64,000 nucleotides of DNA from Sediminibacillus halophilus (GTDB lineage: Bacteria > Bacillota > Bacilli > Bacillales > Amphibacillaceae). Below the pieces are notes generated by a model. It saw nothing but the letters and a program-made list of their open reading frames with translations, did no database searches and was not told the origin of the DNA. Made by a program: the position numbers and the translations under genes. Location: the NCBI RefSeq assembly GCF_900103695.1, contig NZ_FNHF01000003.1:248001-312000 (forward strand), given 5' to 3'. Below, piece by piece: positions 52,601-60,641 of this stretch; position 1 is the first letter of the stretch, and each line of letters begins with the position of its first letter.

Positions 52601-53911
52601 ATGGACAGTGTAAATATAAAGGATATAATCGGAATAGGCCTCGGCCCTTATAACCTGGGACTTGCCGCATTGCTCGAAAAAGCACCAGAATTGGAAGCTG
52701 CTTTTTTCGATGAATCGCAGGAATTTGCCTGGCACCCAGGCATGTTGATTGAAGAAATGGATTTACAAGTCCCATTTTTGGCCGACTTGGTGACGTTCGC
52801 AGATCCGACAAGCCGCTTCAGTTATTTGAACTTTCTTCATGAGCGCAACCGAATGTACCAATTTTATTTTTTTAAAAAGTTTGAGGTCCCGAGAAATGAA
52901 TACAATGACTATTTAAGGTGGGCGATCCAAAAGCTGGATAACCTCCACTTTCAATCACGGGTTGTCGATATTCTGGATCATCAGGATGCAAACGACCCTC
53001 ATTATGAGTTGGTTGTAGAAGCTGTTAACAACGGAAAGCGCACCCGACACTATGCGCGCCATGTCGTGATGGGTACCGGAAGTACACCATCTGTACCCCA
53101 GCAACTTGAAGGGATGCCGGCCAGTGACGTTGTACATACTAGCCGCTACCTGGAGGAAAAGGAGAATCTGCTTGAAGCAGAATGTATTACGATTGTTGGT
53201 TCTGGACAAAGTGCAGCCGAAGTGTTTCTCGATCTGTTGAGAGAACAGGACAGGATCGGTTGCCATCTGGCTTTGTTCACCCGTTCTCCTGGTTTGTTTC
53301 AACTGGAGCAGGCAAAGCTGGGACAGGAGTTCTTTTCCCCGGATTATGTTGATTACTTTCATTCTCTGGGTTTTGAAGAGCGTAACAATACATTAGAAAT
53401 GTTGGACAAGCTCCGAAAAGGAATCGACCCGGACACGTTGAGGGAGATTTACAACATACTATATCAGAAATCTCATGGCGGCCGGAAAATTCCAGTTACC
53501 ATCCAACCATTGACAGAGATAAAAGATATTAAGAAAAATCGGGGTGGCTATCAGTTAACCTGTCATCAATGGCAGCAGGATAAAACGTTCCCTTTTCACA
53601 CCGATAAAGTGGTGCTTGCAACAGGATACAAGCCTGCCATTCCTGATTGGTTCCAGGACCGATTCGCGGCTAAAATTGAGTGGGAGGATGACAAACGATT
53701 CAAGGTGACGAGGGATTACCAACTTGCCTTCAAGCAGACACGTCCGAACCAATTTTTCACCTTGACCAATTTGGAGCATTCCCATGGGGCGGGAGCGACC
53801 AACCTAGGCTTGGCTGTTCAGCGGAACGTGCATATAATCAACAATATTGCCGGCAGGGAGGTCTACCCCAATCAGCGCGATACCATTTTTCAGCAGTTCA
53901 CCATGGAATAG
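52601..53911 (+). CDS. L-lysine/L-ornithine N-monooxygenase (siderophore type), orphan
   Basis: Predicted 436 residues; ATG at 52601 (a GTG at 52592 spaced from AAGGA is an alternative). FAD motif IGIGLGPYNLGLAALLEKA near 12, FLADLVTFADPTSRFSYLNF near 64, NADPH motif IVGSGQSAAEVFLDLL near 200 and the C-terminal FTLTNLEHSHGAGATNLGL. This is the IucD/PvdA family that hydroxylates lysine or ornithine for hydroxamate siderophores. The NIS synthetases, acyltransferase or transporter genes that normally accompany it are absent here. Iron control was not seen upstream. Confidence 0.9.
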   Translation: MDSVNIKDIIGIGLGPYNLGLAALLEKAPELEAAFFDESQEFAWHPGMLIEEMDLQVPFLADLVTFADPTSRFSYLNFLHERNRMYQFYFFKKFEVPRNEYNDYLRWAIQKLDNLHFQSRVVDILDHQDANDPHYELVVEAVNNGKRTRHYARHVVMGTGSTPSVPQQLEGMPASDVVHTSRYLEEKENLLEAECITIVGSGQSAAEVFLDLLREQDRIGCHLALFTRSPGLFQLEQAKLGQEFFSPDYVDYFHSLGFEERNNTLEMLDKLRKGIDPDTLREIYNILYQKSHGGRKIPVTIQPLTEIKDIKKNRGGYQLTCHQWQQDKTFPFHTDKVVLATGYKPAIPDWFQDRFAAKIEWEDDKRFKVTRDYQLAFKQTRPNQFFTLTNLEHSHGAGATNLGLAVQRNVHIINNIAGREVYPNQRDTIFQQFTME

Positions 53912-54024
53912 AATAATGAATAAAGAGTTGAGAGTTGGAACAAACCGAATTTGTAAAAACCAAACGATAATCAGGTAGGAAGTATGAAAAAAATTCTGTT
54001 TTCAATGATGATAACCAATCCACT

Positions 54025-54140
54025 CCGGGAAGGTAACTCGCTTTCCGCGGACGCGGCTTCTGCTAACTTGGTAAAGAAAGCCGCTCTACCAAGTGGATCC
54101 TCAGCTCGCGCTTTTTCCGCTGGAGCCTGCAGCGTTGGGT
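54025..54140. repeat. Dispersed palindromic repeat, copy E (subtype II)
   Basis: Inverse orientation of the copy at 63470: both share the blocks GAAAGCGAG, CTAACTTGGTAAAG, CCAAGTGGATC, AGCTCGCGCTTTTTCCGC and GGAG. ACTTGGTA and TACCAAGT form an inner hairpin. The outer arms no longer pair. The rest of 53912-54451 contains only this element and a terminator; a small frame from 53984 runs into the repeat and is not called. Confidence 0.85.
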
Positions 54141-54294
54141 TTAGATACTTCCCTTCTATATAAGATTTCCGTTTTTGCCGGCTGCTGTTACGTTATGGAA
54201 AGCGTAGTATCTTGCCGTAGCGATCCGAAGCACCCAGCAAAAGACAATGTAAAAAGAAGCCTATTGATGGATTACCCAATATGAAAAAATAGTA

Positions 54295-54352
54295 AAGCAA
54301 AAACCGAACGATATTCGACATGCTAAGTGTTCGAATTCGCTCGGTTTTTGCT
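54295..54352. terminator. CCGA-family terminator, longest version
   Basis: AAGCAAAAACCGAACG...TTCGA pairs with TTCGAATTCGCTCGGTTTTTGCTT along most of its length. The A- and T-runs are symmetric, so it can serve the convergent MFS gene as well. Confidence 0.88.
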
Positions 54353-54451
54353 TTGGCCAACATGCGTTTGTCCCAGCTCCACCTTTTTGATATTTCTACT
54401 AATTGCAGTCTGGAATGGTAACTTCCTTGTGAAGTGATAATCATTTCCATC

Positions 54452-55648
54452 TTAATGGGAATGAGACTGTTGCCCTGACAAGCCAGGATGGCGATACATC
54501 GTGCCGAGTAAAACAAGTCCGCTTAAAACGAGCAGGCTGCTTGTAACAAAAAACACCGAGGCGAAGCCGAAGAACCCCGACAGCATCCCGCCCAAGGCTG
54601 GTCCGATCATATTGCCGAAAAAGCGGATGCTGGTATTGTAGCCAAGTACTTCTCCCTGCATGGCAATAGGAGCTTCCTGCCGGATATAGGCAATCCGGAC
54701 TGGTATAATGCCCCCGATCGCCACTCCCAGAAAGAAGCGTAGTACAACCAGCTGCCAAATGTTCGTAACAAAGGCTCCGGGAAAATAGACAATACCGGCC
54801 ATGAATAATAAAAACACCAAAATTTTAATATAGCCGACCCGGTCTCCGATTTTCCCCCAATTCCTTGCCATCAGCAAATTCCCAAGCCCTGCCGCTGAAA
54901 ATGCAATCCCGGAAAAGAGGGCGATATTCGCGGGACCGTGCAATTCTGCCACATACAAGGATAAAATCGGTTGAATACTGAAATGGGCGATTTGGACAAA
55001 CATCGAGACAAGCATCACAATCAGCAGAACAGGATGACGAATGATGTGCAGGATGACTTCCTTACTTGTATAGGATGCTTGTCTTCCGGTTTCCTCCTCA
55101 ATTCGTTGTTCCTTGATGCCGAATAACACGAGCAAAGCCGATATGAGCAAAGCGATCGATATGCTTTTGAATGTTGTGGCGAACCCGAGCGCATCGGCGA
55201 CAGCACCGCCGATCAATGGTCCCATCAGACTGCCGGTGATGCTGCCGGTCTGTAACGTGCCTAGTACTTTTCCGGCGATGTGCTTCGGAGTCTGGGTGGA
55301 AATCAGCGCTTGCGACATCGAGATGAATCCAGTGAAAATCCCCATGAACAGCCGAAGTAAAAATAACTGCCAAACCGTGGTGACAAATCCCATCGCGAAA
55401 ACAGATACACAAAGCCCTGCTGCAGAAATGACCAGAATCGGTTTTCTTCCGTATCGGTCTCCGATCCTTCCCCAGATCGGAGAGAAGGTGAAGGCGGCAA
55501 CGAATGTTATTCCAAATGTCCACCCAGACCAGTTTTGCACAAATGTATCAGAAAAATTGCCAAGCGTTTCGATGTATAACGAAATAAACGGCAGAATCAT
55601 GGTCATACTCCCGCCGATAAAAAAGTTGGCAAACCACATGATGAACAA
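54452..55648 (-). CDS. MFS multidrug-type exporter
   Basis: 398 residues from TTG at 55648; 12 membrane helices in two halves. Motif A GRIGDRYGRKPILVISAAG near 60 and motif C TGSITGSLMGPLIGGAVADA near 134 mark the DHA1 drug:H+ antiporter group (B. subtilis YfmO/YitG-like). The TTG lacks a well-placed ribosome site, and an in-frame stop at about 55688-55690 leaves only ATT/ATC or TTG codons as starts. An ATT at 55684, which has AAAGAAGTGA before it, would add a basic N-terminus (TTQEKIAKKN) typical of the family. Substrate unknown. Confidence 0.87.
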   Translation of the reverse strand: MFIMWFANFFIGGSMTMILPFISLYIETLGNFSDTFVQNWSGWTFGITFVAAFTFSPIWGRIGDRYGRKPILVISAAGLCVSVFAMGFVTTVWQLFLLRLFMGIFTGFISMSQALISTQTPKHIAGKVLGTLQTGSITGSLMGPLIGGAVADALGFATTFKSISIALLISALLVLFGIKEQRIEEETGRQASYTSKEVILHIIRHPVLLIVMLVSMFVQIAHFSIQPILSLYVAELHGPANIALFSGIAFSAAGLGNLLMARNWGKIGDRVGYIKILVFLLFMAGIVYFPGAFVTNIWQLVVLRFFLGVAIGGIIPVRIAYIRQEAPIAMQGEVLGYNTSIRFFGNMIGPALGGMLSGFFGFASVFFVTSSLLVLSGLVLLGTMYRHPGLSGQQSHSH

Positions 55649-55887
55649 GTTCTTTTTTGCGATTTTCTCCTGTGTCGTGATAATGGGTCACTTCTTTCAA
55701 AATATTTCGTAACACTAAATATATTAGCCGATACACTCTCAAATAAAAAGGAATTTGCAATCTGTTTTTACCGAGTGTCGGTAATGAAACCTCGAAAAAT
55801 GAACCGTTAACCGCCATACCTTCTAGGTAATGACGTATAATAATAAGTAACATTTTTGTTCAACGGCACATTACGGGGGAAATAGAG

Positions 55888-57627
55888 ATGAAGGAAATCT
55901 TTACATACGTAGCCAAATATAAGGCAGCGGCAGTCTTTGCTTTGTTTTTGATGGCAATCGAGCTTGTCGTCGAATTGATCCAGCCGGTTATCATGGCCGC
56001 GATTATTGATACGGGCGTAACGCAGCACGATATAGGTAGTATTGGTTTTTGGGGGGCGGTCCTGCTCGGCATTTCCGTGCTCGCCTTTGCTTCCGGCATC
56101 CTTAATTCTTTTTTTGCTTCAAAAGTCAGCCAGGGAACTGCGTATGATTTGCGAAAAGATGTGTATGAACGGATTCAGCATTTTTCCGTGACGCAAATTC
56201 AACGGTTTGCGGCGTCTTCGTTAATTACGAGATTGACGGCTGATGTCACCCAAATTCAGTCGTTGATTTTCATGGCAATGCGAATCATGCTGCGTGCACC
56301 TTTGTTCATCATAGGCGGAGTCATCATGGCTTTTACCGTAAACGTACGATTGGCACTTATTTTGGCAGCATTCGTGCCTTTTTTACTACTCATCATGTTT
56401 TTTCTGATGACAAAGGGAGTCAAGCTGTTTGGTTCGGTCCAGGGTAAAATTGATCGACTGAATGCCATCATTCAGGAAAATTTACTCGGTATCCGGCTGG
56501 TGAAGGCTTTTTTGCGGAGCACCTTCGAAGCGACCAGGTTCCGGAAGGTCAATCATTCCCTGATGGAGGTCAACAAACGGGCACTGCAGTTAATGGAGAC
56601 AGTGATGCCGCTAGTGATGCTTGGGATGAATACGGGAATCATCGCTATCCTCTGGTTTGGTTCAGTTCAAATGGAGGCAGGTGATGCTCAACCGGGCGAG
56701 GTTGTCGCTATTTTAAATTATGCAACGCGAATCCTCGGTTCATTCGGTGTCTTTTCTTTTTTATTGATGAATTTTTCCCGTGGCAAGGCCTCAGCTGCAC
56801 GTATAACAGAAGTGCTTTTGGAACAACCGGAAGAACGACTGGATAAAGGTGACCAAAGAGAACAAAAGCTTTCGGGTCAAATTACTTTTGACGAGGTCTC
56901 CTTTCGATATCCGAAAGCAAAGCAGCCGGCATTAATGCACGTATCTTTTTCTGTTGAGGCTGGTGAAGTGGTGGGCGTCATTGGGGAAACCGGGTCTGGA
57001 AAATCGACCCTTGTACAACTGATTCCGGGCCTTTTTCCTGTGACCCTGGGCAGTATTTATTTTGACGAAAGGCCGATCGAATCTATCGGGGTTCAGCAGC
57101 TACGGCGGCAAATCGGAATAGTTCCACAGCAAGCGCATTTGTTTTCCGGAACGATTAGAGAAAATCTACTCTGGGGAAATGAGGAGGCGTCCAATAAGGA
57201 GATCATTCAGGCGGCGGAAGATGCCAGCATCCATGATTACATCATCAGTCTGCCTCATGGGTATGATACGGTAATCGGTCAGCGGGGAATCAACCTTTCG
57301 GGCGGGCAGAAACAACGCCTTTCTCTTGCCAGGGCATTAGTCCGCGAACCGAAAATTCTGATTCTGGATGACAGTACGAGCGCTTTGGATGCAAACACGG
57401 AGGCGAAGGTGTTACAGGCGCTTCGTCGACGGTCCTGTACGGTTTTTATTATCGCTTCCAAGATCAGTTCCGTTAAAAGTGCTGAGCAAATATTGCTGCT
57501 GAAACACGGAGAGCTGGAGGCAAGCGGTCCACATCACGAGCTTATCAAACAAAATGCTTATTACCGTACAATCTATCAATCCCAGTCTGAAACGGAGGTA
57601 TTCGAGCATGCAGGAAACAAATGGTAA
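55888..57627 (+). CDS. yfiB: Heterodimeric ABC exporter subunit with degenerate ATPase site (YfiB-like)
   Basis: 579 residues with a ACGGGGGAAA site. Six membrane helices (1-300) and an ATPase with Walker A GETGSGKST near 370, canonical signature INLSGGQKQR near 470. After Walker B the catalytic Glu is Asp (ILILDDSTSALD) and the H-loop His is replaced (IIASKI instead of IAHRL). This is the pattern of the subunit carrying the non-catalytic site in heterodimers such as BmrC or LmrC. The 3' end overlaps the next gene by 20 bases. Confidence 0.93.
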   Translation: MKEIFTYVAKYKAAAVFALFLMAIELVVELIQPVIMAAIIDTGVTQHDIGSIGFWGAVLLGISVLAFASGILNSFFASKVSQGTAYDLRKDVYERIQHFSVTQIQRFAASSLITRLTADVTQIQSLIFMAMRIMLRAPLFIIGGVIMAFTVNVRLALILAAFVPFLLLIMFFLMTKGVKLFGSVQGKIDRLNAIIQENLLGIRLVKAFLRSTFEATRFRKVNHSLMEVNKRALQLMETVMPLVMLGMNTGIIAILWFGSVQMEAGDAQPGEVVAILNYATRILGSFGVFSFLLMNFSRGKASAARITEVLLEQPEERLDKGDQREQKLSGQITFDEVSFRYPKAKQPALMHVSFSVEAGEVVGVIGETGSGKSTLVQLIPGLFPVTLGSIYFDERPIESIGVQQLRRQIGIVPQQAHLFSGTIRENLLWGNEEASNKEIIQAAEDASIHDYIISLPHGYDTVIGQRGINLSGGQKQRLSLARALVREPKILILDDSTSALDANTEAKVLQALRRRSCTVFIIASKISSVKSAEQILLLKHGELEASGPHHELIKQNAYYRTIYQSQSETEVFEHAGNKW

Positions 57628-59437
57628 CCAATCTGGGCAGCAGCCTGCCAGAATGCCCTCCAGACATCACCACGGAGCCCCCAGGCAAAAGCCGGAAATA
57701 AAAAACATGAGACAGACGCTACAACGGATATGGCAATACATGTATGCTAAAAAACTGCTGTTTTTTCTTACCCTCTTCATGGTGGTTGCCAGTTCTACTC
57801 TTTCGCTGCTCGGACCGTATTTGCTTGGCGTAACGGTGGATCACATGATCGCTGATTTTCAAACCAGTGAGTTGACCTTCATGCTCATCCTGCTTGGGGT
57901 AATCTTTATTACCCAGTCCGTTGCTGTTTGGCTGCAAAACTATTGGATGATTACGATTGCTCAGGAAACCGTGCAGACAATGCGAAACGAGTTATTCTAT
58001 CATATACAACTGCTGCCGCTGCCTTTTTTTCAAAGACGGCAGAGCGGTGAAGTGATGAGCCGCTTGACCAATGATATGGAAAACGTAAGCAGGACGTTGA
58101 ATTCCTCCGTGATTCAGCTGGCAACGAGTGTACTGACGCTGGCCGGAACAGTTTCGATCATGCTTTGGTTAAGTCCGCTACTGACGCTGTTGACCCTCAC
58201 GATTGTACCATTGATGTTTTGGGGAATGAAGTGGATTACAAACAGGACAGGGCGATACTTTAAAGCGCAGCAGAAAGACCTTGGTGATGTAAACGGATAT
58301 GTAGAAGAAACACTGTCCGGTCACCATATTATCAAAGCGTTCTCCCAGGAGGAACGGGTAACAGCAGCATTTCACGAAAAAAATGAACGTCTCCGTGACT
58401 CAGGGTATTGGGCACAGACATACTCGGGTTTCATTCCCAAACTGATGAACTCCCTGAACAATCTAAGTTTCACCATCATTGTAGGGTTCGGTGCCATTCT
58501 TGCTGTGAATGGCTTGATTTCCATCGGTATCATTGTCACCTTTACTACATATGCAAGACAGTTTACACGTCCGCTAAATGATCTGGCCAACCAGTACAAT
58601 GTGGTCTTGTCTGCAGTAGCGGGGGCAGAACGGGTATTTGAAATTATGGATGAAGAGCCGGAAAAGGATGATCCGCAAGCAATCCGAGTTGAACGTTTGC
58701 ATGGTGAGGTGGAGTTCCAGTCCGTTGATTTTGCTTATCAGGAAGGGGGGCGGACGCTGTCGAATATCGATTTTCGGGTGGATTCCGGGCAGACCGTAGC
58801 GTTAGTCGGACCTACAGGAGCTGGGAAAACGACGCTGGTTTCGTTGCTGGCCCAGTTTTATCAACCGGAACGTGGTAGAATTTTGTTGGATGGACAAGAT
58901 GCTTCCAAGATACGGAGGTCAAGTCTGCGCAGTAACATGGGTATTGTCCTGCAGGATTCCTATTTGTTTGAAACAACTGTCAGGGAAAACATCCGTTATG
59001 GCAAGCTGGCAGCAACGGATGAAGAGGTCGTACAAGCAGCTAAAGCTGCGAATGCAGATGATTTTATCCAAAAGCTTCCCAATGGGTATGACACCATTCT
59101 GCATGCGGATGGTTCCGGCATCAGCCATGGCCAGCGGCAGTTGTTGTCCATCGCCAGAGTGATGGTTGCTGATCCTGCATTGTTGATTCTGGACGAAGCA
59201 ACCAGCAGTATCGACACGATTACGGAAATGAAAATCAATGACGCCTTCAGGCAGCTGATGAAAGGAAAAACGAGTTTCGTGATTGCCCATCGCCTCAACA
59301 CGGTAAAAAGTGCGGATATGATTGTAGTGATTCAGTCTGGGAAAATCACCGAAAAGGGAACGCATCAAGAACTGCTCAAGCAAAACGGTTACTACGCTTC
59401 GCTAGTCCAATCCAGCAGCTTACGGGCAAATGGGTGA
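57608..59437 (+). CDS. yfiC: Heterodimeric ABC exporter subunit with catalytic ATPase site (YfiC-like)
   Basis: Predicted 609 residues; ATG at 57608 has ACGGAGGT and lies inside the previous gene. A 45-residue polar N-terminus rich in Gln, His and Arg comes before six membrane helices. The ATPase has Walker A GPTGAGKTT near 402, Walker B LLILDEATSSID with the catalytic Glu, and H-loop IAHRL, but its signature is ISHGQRQ instead of LSGGQ. It therefore supplies the catalytic Walker site while its altered signature completes the degenerate site with YfiB. Drug or lipid export is likely; no regulator adjoins. Confidence 0.93.
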   Translation: MQETNGNQSGQQPARMPSRHHHGAPRQKPEIKNMRQTLQRIWQYMYAKKLLFFLTLFMVVASSTLSLLGPYLLGVTVDHMIADFQTSELTFMLILLGVIFITQSVAVWLQNYWMITIAQETVQTMRNELFYHIQLLPLPFFQRRQSGEVMSRLTNDMENVSRTLNSSVIQLATSVLTLAGTVSIMLWLSPLLTLLTLTIVPLMFWGMKWITNRTGRYFKAQQKDLGDVNGYVEETLSGHHIIKAFSQEERVTAAFHEKNERLRDSGYWAQTYSGFIPKLMNSLNNLSFTIIVGFGAILAVNGLISIGIIVTFTTYARQFTRPLNDLANQYNVVLSAVAGAERVFEIMDEEPEKDDPQAIRVERLHGEVEFQSVDFAYQEGGRTLSNIDFRVDSGQTVALVGPTGAGKTTLVSLLAQFYQPERGRILLDGQDASKIRRSSLRSNMGIVLQDSYLFETTVRENIRYGKLAATDEEVVQAAKAANADDFIQKLPNGYDTILHADGSGISHGQRQLLSIARVMVADPALLILDEATSSIDTITEMKINDAFRQLMKGKTSFVIAHRLNTVKSADMIVVIQSGKITEKGTHQELLKQNGYYASLVQSSSLRANG

Positions 59438-59581
59438 AAAATTTGTATGCAAGAAATTGGCAAATACATAATTATGGATGTACCATATTAAAATAATGAA
59501 TAATCAAGCATCATAAATAAATCGAGCTGAATGCGCCGCTTGGAATGGTTGAAGTGGCACTCTCTGTTTAGGAGGAAGTAC

Positions 59582-60580
59582 ATGGTACGTTTAAGTGTGT
59601 TAGATCAGTCACCGATCCCACGGGGCGGGTCAGCCCGGGAAGCGTTACAGAATACGGTGAAATTGGCACGGATGACCGAACAGCTCGGCTACCACCGCTT
59701 TTGGGTATCGGAACATCATTTGGAAACGTTGGCCCACTCCAGTCCAGAGGTATTTCTGCCTCACATTGCGGCGAACACGACCACCATCCGGGTCGGCTCC
59801 GGCGGTGTGATGCTTCCGCATTACAGCGCGTATAAAGTAGCGGAGAACTTTCGATTGCTCGAAGCATTGCATCCAGGCAGAATCGACCTCGGGGTCGGGC
59901 GGGCGCCAGGGGGAATCCCATTGGCCACGGCTGCCTTGCAAGAAAATAAAGGACCTGGGGGAGGAGACAGCTATCCCCAACAAATCGAAGACCTTATTCA
60001 TTACTTATCGGGATCTTCCGCTGAAACCCATCGTTTTAGAGGACTGAAAGCCATGCCCGATATCGACACTGCACCACAACTATGGCTGCTTGGTTCTAGC
60101 GGGGGCAGTGCAGGCTTGGCGTCAGGTCAGGGAGTTTCCTATGCATTCGCCCAGTTTATCAGTGGACAGCATGGAGGTTCGGTTGTAAAAAGTTATCAAC
60201 GACGATTTAAACCGTCGATATTGCAGAGAGAGTCGCAAGCACTGGCGGCATTTTTCCTTGTATGTGCAGAAACGGATGAGGAGGCTGAATGGCAGGCGAA
60301 AAGCATGGATCTGCAGATGTTGAAAATGGCTAGAGGGGAGGCCGGTGAAGGCATCCTTCCTCCCGAAGAAGCGGCAGAATACCAATTTGCGCCTTACGAG
60401 TTACAAATGGTCCGGGAGAATCGAAACCGGATGCTGGTAGGCTCTCCGGAAATGGTCCGCAACCGACTGCTGCAGTTGAGTGAAGAGTATGGGACAGAGG
60501 AGTTCATGCTGGCATCGATGAACTACTATTTTGCCGATAAACAAAAAGGATATGAGCTTCTGGCTACAGCCTTTTCCTAG
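59582..60580 (+). CDS. LLM-class flavin-dependent oxidoreductase
   Basis: Predicted 332 residues; ATG at 59582 is 6 bases after AGGAGG (the frame opens at 59531). Bacterial luciferase-like barrel: LSVLDQSPIPRG near 3, LGYHRFWVSEHH near 35, RVGSGGVMLPHYSAYKVAEN near 70 and HPGRIDLGVGRAPGG near 97. It belongs to the MsnO8/YwcH-like group of predicted FMN- or F420-type oxidoreductases, in Bacillus most likely FMN. The true substrate is unknown. It lies between the ABC pair and helD with no shared function evident. Confidence 0.92.
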   Translation: MVRLSVLDQSPIPRGGSAREALQNTVKLARMTEQLGYHRFWVSEHHLETLAHSSPEVFLPHIAANTTTIRVGSGGVMLPHYSAYKVAENFRLLEALHPGRIDLGVGRAPGGIPLATAALQENKGPGGGDSYPQQIEDLIHYLSGSSAETHRFRGLKAMPDIDTAPQLWLLGSSGGSAGLASGQGVSYAFAQFISGQHGGSVVKSYQRRFKPSILQRESQALAAFFLVCAETDEEAEWQAKSMDLQMLKMARGEAGEGILPPEEAAEYQFAPYELQMVRENRNRMLVGSPEMVRNRLLQLSEEYGTEEFMLASMNYYFADKQKGYELLATAFS

Positions 60581-60641
60581 GTTTTCAAGTCAGGAGCGGT
60601 TGCGTGAATATGATTATTAATGCCGATAGGAGTGTGGCGGC

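Noticed and set aside
53984-54163. Short frame starting MKKILFSMM with AGGTAGGAAG upstream
   Set aside because: Most of it is translated repeat copy E. At best it is a gene remnant cut by the repeat; there is no evidence of function.
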